Assembly: GCA_020024555.1 (NCBI GenBank)
Contig: JAHHTQ010000037.1
Coordinates: 1-17,418 of the forward strand
Direction of reading: 5' to 3'
DNA: 17,418 nt
Source: Angelakisella sp.
GTDB taxonomy: Bacteria > Bacillota > Clostridia > Oscillospirales > Ruminococcaceae
The position numbers and the translations under genes were made by a program. Below are positions 1 to 6,419 of this stretch, piece after piece. The notes below the pieces were generated by a model. That model did no database searches. It saw only the letters and a list, made by a program, of their open reading frames with translations, and was not told where the DNA came from. Position 1 is the stretch's first letter. Every line of letters begins with the position of its first letter.

Positions 1-23
1 AACTTTTTGCAAGAGAAAAAGTT
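1..23. repeat. Inverted repeat at window edge
   Basis: AACTTTTT at 1-8 is the exact reverse complement of AAAAAGTT at 16-23, with a 7-nt loop. It could be the tail of a terminator or a regulatory hairpin belonging to a gene outside the window. The stem is mostly A/T, so it is weak evidence. Confidence 0.3.
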
Positions 24-70
24 TCTTTGAAATTACCTTTTTGTGCATATTTTTCCGGCAATATAGTTTT

Positions 71-100
71 TTGACAGTCTAACAATATACAGAGTATAAT
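71..100 (+). promoter_or_regulatory. Sigma-A-type promoter of the lipoprotein gene
   Basis: Perfect consensus hexamers: TTGACA at 71-76 and TATAAT at 95-100, separated by 18 nt. The expected transcription start (about 106-108) falls on the ribosome site AGGAGG at 106-111, so the mRNA leader would be only about 17 nt long and begin at or inside the Shine-Dalgarno sequence. Confidence 0.75.
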
Positions 101-123
101 GTTTTAGGAGGATATAAATTATT

Positions 124-834
124 ATGAAGAAAATATTAATATTTTTATTAACTTTTTTAATTTTATTTACTGCTTGTAAAAATATAGATGTTGAAACAAA
201 AGAACCCTTAACTTCCGATAGTCAAATTACAGAAAATACTATAAATTCTCAAAGTTCTTCGCAACATTCTTCTTCAACTTCACAAAATATATCGAATGAA
301 AATAGTTTAAACAAGACATTTAGTGATACTGAAATAAGAGAATTTATACAATTAGAAGATACTGAGAATTTTGTTCAATCAACAGCAGAACGTATCGGTA
401 TTTCAGAATTTCAAACGGCAGAAGAACTAAAAGAGAAAGTTGACTTTATCCAATCTTCACTAATAGATCTCTACGTTTTAAACAAAGGTATCGAAGTTGA
501 GAATGGAAACGGATTATATCGGGTTCCAAGAACAGTTTTTAACGGATATACGTTAAATCATTATGGTATAGGGTACAGTTTAGATGAAGTTGATTTTGAA
601 TATATAGAATCAACTGATGAAATAGAATTCTATCCTGCGGGTTCCGGTGGCAAATATGTGGCAAAGATAAATTCATTTGAAATTAAAGACAATAGCGTTA
701 TTTATGAAATAAATGTTTTTGACGGCTTTGATGAAACAAGAAAAGAAAACAATATTTCGTTAACATTTGAAGTAAAGAGTGATAAAAATAATAATATGTA
801 CCTAAAAGTTATATCAAACAAAATTACAAAATAA
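124..834 (+). CDS. Small secreted lipoprotein of unknown function
   Basis: A 236-residue protein. The N-terminus is a classic lipoprotein signal: MKK, a hydrophobic stretch (about residues 4-15) and a lipobox F-T-A-C with the lipidated cysteine at C18. Residues about 35-60 are a Ser/Thr/Gln/Asn-rich low-complexity linker, as often tethers a folded domain to the outer face of the membrane. The remaining roughly 175 residues are acidic and mixed alpha/beta in character; I do not recognise the domain. The start is fixed by AGGAGG at 106-111 (12-nt spacing, rather long) and by the lipobox position. The gene is monocistronic, with its own consensus promoter and a downstream hairpin. Cell-surface location is well supported; function is unknown. 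Confidence 0.85.
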   Translation: MKKILIFLLTFLILFTACKNIDVETKEPLTSDSQITENTINSQSSSQHSSSTSQNISNENSLNKTFSDTEIREFIQLEDTENFVQSTAERIGISEFQTAEELKEKVDFIQSSLIDLYVLNKGIEVENGNGLYRVPRTVFNGYTLNHYGIGYSLDEVDFEYIESTDEIEFYPAGSGGKYVAKINSFEIKDNSVIYEINVFDGFDETRKENNISLTFEVKSDKNNNMYLKVISNKITK

Positions 835-846
835 GGTATAAAACTT

Positions 847-892
847 TTTGGAGATTAAATATTTTATATTCAATCTCCAAATGTATTTATTT
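847..892 (+). terminator. Probable intrinsic terminator of the lipoprotein gene
   Basis: TTTGGAGATT at 847-856 pairs perfectly with AATCTCCAAA at 872-881 (10-bp stem, 15-nt AT loop), 13 nt after the stop codon. The following tract (882-892) is T-rich but interrupted, so termination may be partial. Confidence 0.6.
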
Positions 893-1010
893 GTAATAAT
901 ATAATTTAGAGGATATTGCAAGATAAATAAATTGATAATTTATATTGTTTGTCACTACGATAAAATTAAAATATTTATTATACGGTACAGTATATGAACA
1001 GATATGATAA

Positions 1011-1042
1011 AGCCCTCAGTTTAGCTGAGGGTTGTTTGTTTA
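1011..1042. terminator. Bidirectional terminator overlapping a stop codon
   Basis: CCCTCAG at 1013-1019 pairs with CTGAGGG at 1025-1031 around a 5-nt loop. On the + strand it is followed by a T-rich run (1032-1042); on the - strand by CTTTATC. The TAA stop of the minus-strand membrane protein gene (1021-1023) lies in the loop, so the last codons of that gene form one arm of the stem. Confidence 0.6.
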
Positions 1043-1707
1043 TATAAACGGCTTTTCTTATAATCTAAAACAAGACAAATACCACATTCTATCAAAATAG
1101 CAAGCAATATAAAAATTGCACAGTTCATAAAAAACTGCTTAGGTAAAACTGTTATTATTGGATCGGTTTTTGGAGAGAATACCCAATTATCTTTTCCATT
1201 GAAGAATATATTATGAAAAACAGTAAAAGCCTTATCAAAGTTTAGTGATGCTAATGCGCCAATACTCACAAAAGAGAGCATCGTAAATGCAGAACCATAA
1301 AAGAGAGCGCCTCTATTATGGTATCGATATTCCCTAAGATTGTAATGCTTTGATATAAAGTGAATTAAAACAAGTAGAAAAATACATATAAGAACACACA
1401 TTAAATCAGCCTTGAATAATATTCGGACATCTGCAAAGTGAGATGCCCCACTTTCCGAGTATTTAAATACTCCTGCTGAAAATTCAGGTTTCAAACCAAT
1501 GCAATAATCCATTACTTCATCGTATGATTGTTTGATTTGTTCAGCTGTAAATCCGGAGATTGACGGTAAATCCATTGCTTTTATATGTATGTAGTAAAAA
1601 GGCCTAATTAGGATAGGCAAAGATATAGAACTGGATATTATTAACAAACCAATTAAAATTGATTTGACTATCGTTATTTTATTCTTAACTTTAACTTTAA
1701 CTTTCAT
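1021..1707 (-). CDS. TIGR01906/DUF1461-type integral membrane protein
   Basis: A 228-residue protein with four predicted membrane segments: one near the N-terminus after a Lys/Val-rich start, and three in the C-terminal half. Between the first two lies an extracytoplasmic region of about 70 residues. An arginine-proline-phenylalanine-tyrosine stretch and a later S-Y-D-E-V-M-D-Y motif resemble what I recall of the TIGR01906/DUF1461 family of Firmicute membrane proteins, which has no known function. I place the start at the ATG at 1707, because the GTG five codons upstream overlaps the ribosome site (GAGGA, 8-9 nt before 1707). No operon partner is adjacent. The promoter at 2044-2072 could supply transcription through a long leader, but a nearer promoter was not clear. 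Confidence 0.7.
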   Translation of the reverse strand: MKVKVKVKNKITIVKSILIGLLIISSSISLPILIRPFYYIHIKAMDLPSISGFTAEQIKQSYDEVMDYCIGLKPEFSAGVFKYSESGASHFADVRILFKADLMCVLICIFLLVLIHFISKHYNLREYRYHNRGALFYGSAFTMLSFVSIGALASLNFDKAFTVFHNIFFNGKDNWVFSPKTDPIITVLPKQFFMNCAIFILLAILIECGICLVLDYKKSRLYKQTTLS

Positions 1708-1861
1708 ATTACTATTCCTCACTGACGGATATGTGTTTTAACGATTGCAAGTTAGGTTTTTATATACCTTCTTACAAAATCTTTTTCAGCTCTTTTTTCA
1801 TATTTTCGATTATGCGCTAATTTTGTTTTCAGAATTTTATAAGTTGTTTTTTACAACTGTA

Positions 1862-2040
1862 TTATCGTATGGGGAGCAATTCTTTTATTTCAAAAGTACT
1901 TAGTATTTCATCAATCAATTCACTATTAAATTTATTACCTTTATATAACAATTCTATTTTGCAAATAATAATGAATAGAATAAATCGCTCACAATGGCAT
2001 TAATTTCTTTTATTGGTAAAACTTTTAATCTTGCGCGTAA
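1862..2040 (-). pseudogene. Possible frameshifted gene remnant
   Basis: On the minus strand, frame from 2040 reads LRARLKVLPIKEI and onward to S-L-L-F-A-K, then meets TAG at 1956-1954. If one A is restored in the AAAA run at 1957-1960, the frame continues as I-E-L-L-Y-K-G-N-K and stays open to TAA at 1864-1862, giving about 60 residues of ordinary soluble-protein composition. There is no start codon or ribosome site, and the upstream frame is full of stops. It looks like the 3' end of a decayed gene, but I do not recognise the family. Chance open frame in AT-rich DNA is the alternative. Confidence 0.35.
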
Positions 2041-2043
2041 TTT

Positions 2044-2072
2044 ATATTATCATTATTACAATGGATTGTCAA
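2044..2072 (-). promoter_or_regulatory. Minus-strand promoter with extended -10
   Basis: Read on the minus strand: TTGACA (2072-2067), a 17-nt spacer ending in TGA, then TAATAT (2049-2044), giving an extended -10 (TGATAATAT). Predicted start is near 2037. It reads into the 1862-2040 remnant and, with a leader of about 330 nt, toward the DUF1461-type gene. Confidence 0.5.
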
Positions 2073-2103
2073 ATTCTGTATTAAAGAGTTTACTGTTTAT
2101 CTA

Positions 2104-2132
2104 TTCACAAAAATGAATGGTTATAGTATAAT
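2104..2132 (+). promoter_or_regulatory. Promoter of the VC0807-like gene
   Basis: TTCACA at 2104-2109, a 17-nt spacer, then TATAAT at 2127-2132. Predicted transcription start is near 2139. An in-frame ATG at 2113 lies inside this promoter, so it cannot be the translation start. Confidence 0.7.
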
Positions 2133-2169
2133 AAAAAATAACTATAAATATAAATTTTGGAGGAATATT

Positions 2170-2736
2170 ATGAAGTGGATTAAGCCTTTATGTAATATCG
2201 TTATACCTGCTGTTTTATTTTATCTTGTATATAATATTGTAGGAATAATATCTGCTGTTATTATTTCTCTGGTATATAGTACTATTTCTGTTATATATTC
2301 AAAAGTTAAATATAATACAGTAAAAAATTCTCAAATAATAGGAATTATTGGTTTAGTCGGTTCGGCAACAGCTGTTATTTTTACCGGTGATGAAAAGCTA
2401 TACTACCTTCCTTCAATTCTTGAAAATATGATTTTTTTGGGATTTATGATAGTTTTATCGCTCAAACGTAAAAGCGTTCTTCACTATTTGGCAAAAGATT
2501 TTAATATTGAATCACTTAAACAAGTTCCGGAGGCAAGTATGTTCAGTATCAATATTATATGGATAATTTATTTTATTTTAAAAATAATATCTAAAATTGT
2601 CGGAATTTTGTATTTGGATTTCAGAAAGTTATACTGGATTGTGTTTTTGCTTGGTGACCCAATGACAATATTAGTGATAATTCTGTCAATTATTTTGATT
2701 AGAAAAAAATGTTCCAAAAGAAATAAAAATTACTGA
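2170..2736 (+). CDS. VC0807-like integral membrane protein
   Basis: A 188-residue, very hydrophobic protein with about five predicted membrane helices, short loops and a Lys/Arg-rich C-terminus. The layout resembles VC0807-family proteins as I recall them: two N-terminal helices, a short basic loop, a third helix ending in a G-D-E-K-L stretch, a fourth ending in a Lys/Arg-rich turn with L-H-Y-L-A, and a C-terminal helix pair. The family's biochemical role is not established. The start is the ATG at 2170: GGAGG sits at 2159-2163 with 6-nt spacing, and the longer frame from 2113 begins upstream of the predicted transcription start. It appears monocistronic. Confidence 0.65.
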   Translation: MKWIKPLCNIVIPAVLFYLVYNIVGIISAVIISLVYSTISVIYSKVKYNTVKNSQIIGIIGLVGSATAVIFTGDEKLYYLPSILENMIFLGFMIVLSLKRKSVLHYLAKDFNIESLKQVPEASMFSINIIWIIYFILKIISKIVGILYLDFRKLYWIVFLLGDPMTILVIILSIILIRKKCSKRNKNY

Positions 2737-2789
2737 TAAATTTTGTTTTGTTATATTAACAATACTATAAAAACAATACAAACTTTGCT

Positions 2790-2861
2790 TTTACTGATGA
2801 CATTAAATAACAGTAAATCATAAATATCGGTAAATGATGCAGAAAATCAAAATACCGATAT
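2790..2861. repeat. Inverted repeats in a convergent intergenic region
   Basis: Between the 3' ends of the VC0807-like gene and the convergent gene at 2972 there are two imperfectly spaced inverted repeats. TTTACTG (2790-2796) matches CAGTAAA (2811-2817), and ATATCGGTA (2824-2832) matches TACCGATAT (2853-2861; 20-nt loop). They may end transcription in one or both directions, but neither has a proper T-tract. The rest of 2737-2971 shows no gene. Confidence 0.35.
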
Positions 2862-2938
2862 CATATATAATATTTGCAAATGTATCAGAAATATATCATA
2901 GGTATTTTGGAAATTGAGAGATTTAAAAGAAAATATTG

Positions 2939-2966
2939 TGAACATTTTTTAATGCTAAGATGTTCA
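2939..2966 (-). terminator. Weak hairpin after the membrane protein gene
   Basis: TGAACAT at 2939-2945 pairs with ATGTTCA at 2960-2966 (7 bp, 14-nt loop), starting 6 nt downstream of the minus-strand stop at 2972. No clear U-tract follows on the minus strand, so terminator function is uncertain. Confidence 0.3.
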
Positions 2967-2971
2967 AAAGC

Positions 2972-3454
2972 TTAAAACAGTGTCAGCACATACCCATCCA
3001 ATAGTGCAATGAGAAAAAACATAATAATCGCTCTCCCAAATGCTTGTATATGCTTTTTGGGATTTTTGTACAATTCTTTTTCCGGTATTTTGGTAAAGCG
3101 AATACGCTTACTGTTTCTCCACCATAAAAGGTCAATAATTAGTAGGTCAAATAAATTTAAGCACTGCCCTATAATACTCAGACAGATGAAATTATGTCCA
3201 AAGCTGTTTTCTCTAATTGGAACGCCTAATGCAAGCAGAACAATTAGAAATAAGAAAAAATTTGATATAAACGTGGCTGACGTATTGTTTTCCTTAAATT
3301 TTCCCTGATACTCAGCAATATTCCTTATTCTGTTTTGCACCCCATCTGGATAAGACGGGTAATTTTTCAAGTTCTTATCATCTGTCCCTGTTCCCAAAAA
3401 GCACATCATAAAAAAAACAATACACAAAGATACTGTTTCGATTTCTGTAATCAT
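2972..3454 (-). CDS. Unrecognised four-TM membrane protein
   Basis: A 160-residue protein with about four membrane segments: one at the very N-terminus, two in the middle (around F-L-F-L-I-V-L-L-A-L and the following L-N-L-F-D-L-L-I-I-D segment) and one at the C-terminus. A soluble, hydrophilic stretch of about 45 residues rich in Tyr, Pro and Asn follows the first segment. The D-L-L-W-W motif followed by a basic loop recalls small clostridial membrane proteins often named permeases without proof; I assign no function. The start is ATG 3454, since GAGGAG at 3463-3468 overlaps the upstream GTG at 3463 and is spaced properly for 3454. No neighbour shares its transcript. Confidence 0.65.
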   Translation of the reverse strand: MITEIETVSLCIVFFMMCFLGTGTDDKNLKNYPSYPDGVQNRIRNIAEYQGKFKENNTSATFISNFFLFLIVLLALGVPIRENSFGHNFICLSIIGQCLNLFDLLIIDLLWWRNSKRIRFTKIPEKELYKNPKKHIQAFGRAIIMFFLIALLDGYVLTLF

Positions 3455-3463
3455 CTTTCTCAC

Positions 3464-3866
3464 TCCTCGTTAAAATTAGCCATTTGAAAATTCTCAATCT
3501 GTTTAGAATATCATACTTAATTTTAAGTTAGCTTTATCTAACCATATTCTAACACCATTTCTTCCTGTTTTCAAGATACAATATTAACTTTCCACAAATT
3601 CAGCTCTTGTTTTTGTAACCTTTGCGATATTAACGAAACTTAATAACTTTTTCTATACTTCCTAAAATCAAAACGACACGTTGAATTGAACAGGTCTACA
3701 AGAAACGGATATATACAAAATCAAGTGGTTTATGAAAAGATATAATAATAAACAAAGAATGAAAGTATCAGATAAAATAATACATAAAAAAGGGATTATT
3801 TTTGTACAGTATACGCAATTTATGGCAGTTTAAAAAAAGCAAAGTCTGTTATTTTTCAAAACATAC
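3464..3866. other. Long intergenic region without a convincing gene
   Basis: About 400 nt of AT-rich DNA between divergent genes. I see a small repeat (GTTAG at 3527-3531, CTAAC at 3538-3542) and scattered TATAAT-like words without paired -35 boxes. A 33-codon frame (3732-3833, +) has no ribosome site. Nothing else is supported. It is unusually long for this window and could hold a small RNA or distal regulatory sites for the phosphonate operon. Confidence 0.4.
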
Positions 3867-3895
3867 TTGTATTAATTTATCAACAGGAGTATAAT
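3867..3895 (+). promoter_or_regulatory. Promoter of the phosphonate operon
   Basis: TATAAT at 3890-3895 is a perfect -10. Seventeen nt upstream is TTGTAT (3867-3872), which matches the -35 consensus at only three of six positions, as expected of a promoter that needs help or is kept low. Predicted start is near 3902; AGGAG follows at 3923-3927. Confidence 0.5.
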
Positions 3896-3901
3896 ATACT
3901 C
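3887..3901. promoter_or_regulatory. Palindrome over the -10: candidate operator
   Basis: GAGTATA (3887-3893), a single central A (3894), then TATACTC (3895-3901): a perfect 7+1+7 palindrome that covers the -10 box and the start-site region of the phosphonate operon. A dimeric repressor bound here would block RNA polymerase. Part of the symmetry comes from the TATAAT itself, so chance remains possible. Confidence 0.4.
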
Positions 3902-3934
3902 ATATCTAACTTAATTCAGTTTAGGAGTAAAATT

Positions 3935-5095
3935 ATGGTAAATGATGAAATTGTAAATTCATTCCAAATAAAACGGAATATTCTTTTAAATCCGGGACCT
4001 TCAACAACAACAGATACGGTAAAATTTGCGCAGATAGTTCCGGATATTTGTCCACGTGAAAAAGAATTTGTTTCAATGATGAAAGATATTCGTAAAAGTT
4101 TACTTAAAATAGTACATGCCGATTCAGAAAAATATACATCAGTTATATTTTGCGGTTCAGGAACAATAAACATTGATATTTGTTTAAATTCCTTGTTGCC
4201 AAAAGATAAAAAAATTTTGATAGTAAATAACGGCGCATACAGTCAACGTGCTGTTGAAATATGCGAATATTATGGATTGCCATATATTGATTTGAAATTT
4301 GCCGACAATGAATTGCCAAATTTACAGTTTGTCGAAAAAACACTAAAAGAAAATCCTGACATAGCTATTGTGCATACCACACATAACGAAACAGGTACAG
4401 GAATTTTGAACCCAATACGTGAAATAGGTGAAATTGCGCATAAGTATAATGCTGTATTCACAGTGGATACAACATCTACTTTGGCTATGCGTCCTATTGA
4501 CATAGAACAAGACAATATTGATTTTTGTATGGCATCTGCTCAAAAAGGGCTTATGGCGATGACAGGAGTATCGTTTATCATTGGAAATAAAAAGTTGATA
4601 GAACAGTCAAAAGATTATCCAAAACGTTCCTACTATTGTAATTTGTTTTTACAATATGATTTTTTTGAAAAAACCGGAGAAATGCACTTCACACCGCCTG
4701 TGCAAACAATATATGCTTTAAAACAGGCTCTTGATGAATACTTCGAGGAAGGTGAAGATGAAAAATGGGCAAGACATACACGGGTATTCAACGAAATCCA
4801 TAAAGAGTTAGATTTACTGGGTTTTAAAAATTACATAAAACGTGAATGGCAAGCCGGCTTGGTTGTATCTGTAATATACCCTGATGATATTGCTTGGAAT
4901 TTTGAAAAAATTCATAATTATTGTTATGAAAACGGCTATACTATTTATCCCGGAAAAATTTCAAATACAAATACATTTAGATTATGTGCTTTGGGTGCAA
5001 TAGACGTTGTGGATATTCAGAATTTCTTTAAGGTGTTCAGAGAGGCTTTAAAAGTAAACAATGTAGCAATACCGGTGATTTATAAGGAAGGTTAA
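3935..5095 (+). CDS. aepZ: 2-aminoethylphosphonate (AEP) transaminase
   Basis: A 386-residue, cytoplasmic, PLP-dependent class V (fold type I) aminotransferase. In biosynthesis it aminates phosphonoacetaldehyde to AEP; PhnW homologues run the reverse reaction in degradation. Visible features: N-terminal L-L-N-P-G-P-S-T-T substrate/PLP motif (about residues 17-25), a phosphate-cradle segment C-G-S-G-T (about 73-77), the Asp that pairs with the pyridine nitrogen (D178 in V-D-T-T-S) and the Schiff-base lysine K204 in S-A-Q-K-G. Length is normal for the family. Start ATG is 7 nt after AGGAG. It is the first gene of the operon; the next gene starts 1 nt after its stop, with the AAGGAAGG ribosome site inside its last codons, implying translational coupling. 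The mutase and decarboxylase downstream indicate the biosynthetic direction. Another class V aminotransferase specificity is the main alternative. Confidence 0.88.
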   Translation: MVNDEIVNSFQIKRNILLNPGPSTTTDTVKFAQIVPDICPREKEFVSMMKDIRKSLLKIVHADSEKYTSVIFCGSGTINIDICLNSLLPKDKKILIVNNGAYSQRAVEICEYYGLPYIDLKFADNELPNLQFVEKTLKENPDIAIVHTTHNETGTGILNPIREIGEIAHKYNAVFTVDTTSTLAMRPIDIEQDNIDFCMASAQKGLMAMTGVSFIIGNKKLIEQSKDYPKRSYYCNLFLQYDFFEKTGEMHFTPPVQTIYALKQALDEYFEEGEDEKWARHTRVFNEIHKELDLLGFKNYIKREWQAGLVVSVIYPDDIAWNFEKIHNYCYENGYTIYPGKISNTNTFRLCALGAIDVVDIQNFFKVFREALKVNNVAIPVIYKEG

Positions 5096-5096
5096 T

Positions 5097-6407
5097 ATGA
5101 AAAATAATGACAAAAAACTTGTATATACGTGTTTTTGCACAGATATAATTCACGAGGGACATTTAAACATTATCCGTGAAGCTCAAAAATACGGACGTGT
5201 TATATTGGGAGCGTTAAGTGATAAAGCGTCCGTTTGCTACAATAAATTTCCAACTATTTCACAGGAAGACAGAGTAAAACTGTATAAAACCATTCCGGGA
5301 ATAGAAAATGTGATTATTCAGGAAACCGTACATTATGATGATATCATAACAATTCTGAAACCCGATTATGTCATTCACGGTGATAATTGGAAAAATCCGC
5401 CGGAAAAAGCCATAAGAGAACACGTGGAAGAATTGTTGAATGAATATGGCGGAAAAATAATAGATGTTCCGTATACCGTAAATGACAACACAAGACGCAT
5501 AGACGCGCAGTTAAGAGAAAGACTTGCTATGCCGGAATACCGAAGAAAACGTCTGAAAAAATTGCTTGGCATACGTCCTATTATAAAAGCTATTGAAGTA
5601 CACAGTGGCTTGACAGGATTGATTGCGGAAAAAACAGTAGTTGATAACAATGGCGATTTGGATCAATTTGACGCTATGTGGATATCTTCACTATGCGACT
5701 CCACTGCGCGTGGAAAACCTGATATTGAACTTGTTGATATGACATCTCGTTTCCGTACGGTTGATGAAATAATGGAAGTCACAACAAAACCTATTATTTT
5801 TGACGGGGATACAGGCGGATTAATAGAACATTTCGTTTATAATGTTCGTTCTTTGGAAAGAATGGGCGTATCGGCTATTATAATAGAGGATAAAACCGGT
5901 TTGAAAAAGAACAGTCTGTTTGGAACAGATGTACCTCAACAGCAAGATACAATAGAAAACTTTTGCGCTAAAATCTCAGCGGGAAAACACGCTCAACTGA
6001 CAGATAATTTTATGATTATTGCGCGTGTTGAAAGTTTAATTTTAGAATGTGGAATGGACGATGCTTTAAAGAGAGCATTGGCATACGTACAGGCAGGCGC
6101 GGACGGTATAATGATACACAGCAGAAAGAAAAATCCAGATGAAATTTTTGAGTTTTGCGAAAAATTCAGAAAAATTGACAAAAATACGCCTTTGGTTGTC
6201 GTTCCTTCATCATTCAATACCGTCACTGAACAGGAATTTGAAAATTATGGGGTAAATATAGTAATATATGCAAACCAACTAACCCGAAGCGCTTACCCAG
6301 CTATGCAAAAAACGGCGGAAGACATATTACGTTTTCATAGGGCGAAAGAAGTTGATGAACGATTAATGTCAATCAAAGATATTATATCGTTAATAGATGA
6401 AATATAA
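5097..6407 (+). CDS. aepX: Cytidylyltransferase-like / PEP mutase fusion
   Basis: A 436-residue two-domain protein. Residues about 8-145 form a TagD/PCYT2-like nucleotidyltransferase domain with H-x-G-H (H19, H22) and the H-G-D-N-W segment. Residues about 150-436 are phosphoenolpyruvate mutase of the isocitrate lyase superfamily, which isomerises PEP to phosphonopyruvate and so forms the C-P bond. Mutase residues present are W195-x-S197, the metal-binding D236-G-D238 and the signature E264-D-K-x-x-x-K-x-N-S273. A downstream R-V-E-S and an I-H-S-R match the family's arginine and histidine. Mutase identity is therefore strong. The usual second nucleotidyltransferase motif (R-T-x-G-I-S-T-T) appears replaced by V-N-D-N-T-R-R, so activity of the N-terminal domain (expected: CTP plus AEP to CMP-AEP) is less certain. 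Fused mutases of about 430 residues are known from capsule-type phosphonate loci. It is the middle gene of the operon. Confidence 0.93.
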   Translation: MKNNDKKLVYTCFCTDIIHEGHLNIIREAQKYGRVILGALSDKASVCYNKFPTISQEDRVKLYKTIPGIENVIIQETVHYDDIITILKPDYVIHGDNWKNPPEKAIREHVEELLNEYGGKIIDVPYTVNDNTRRIDAQLRERLAMPEYRRKRLKKLLGIRPIIKAIEVHSGLTGLIAEKTVVDNNGDLDQFDAMWISSLCDSTARGKPDIELVDMTSRFRTVDEIMEVTTKPIIFDGDTGGLIEHFVYNVRSLERMGVSAIIIEDKTGLKKNSLFGTDVPQQQDTIENFCAKISAGKHAQLTDNFMIIARVESLILECGMDDALKRALAYVQAGADGIMIHSRKKNPDEIFEFCEKFRKIDKNTPLVVVPSSFNTVTEQEFENYGVNIVIYANQLTRSAYPAMQKTAEDILRFHRAKEVDERLMSIKDIISLIDEI

Positions 6408-6419
6408 CGGAGTGATGAT

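Noticed and set aside
1842..1858. AGTTGT/ACAACT hairpin with T-rich loop
   Set aside because: Six-bp stem far from any plus-strand gene end, no following U-tract; likely chance.
3009..3308. 99-codon + strand frame
   Set aside because: It is antisense to the membrane protein gene at 2972-3454, which has a proper ribosome site and coherent membrane helices.
3732..3833. 33-codon frame on the + strand upstream of the phosphonate operon
   Set aside because: No ribosome site precedes the ATG, the composition is simple Lys/Ile/Tyr-rich, and it lies in AT-rich DNA where frames of this size are expected by chance.
3464..3934. Riboswitch or structured leader upstream of the phosphonate operon
   Set aside because: The predicted transcription start near 3902 leaves a leader of only about 33 nt, and no known riboswitch motif was seen.
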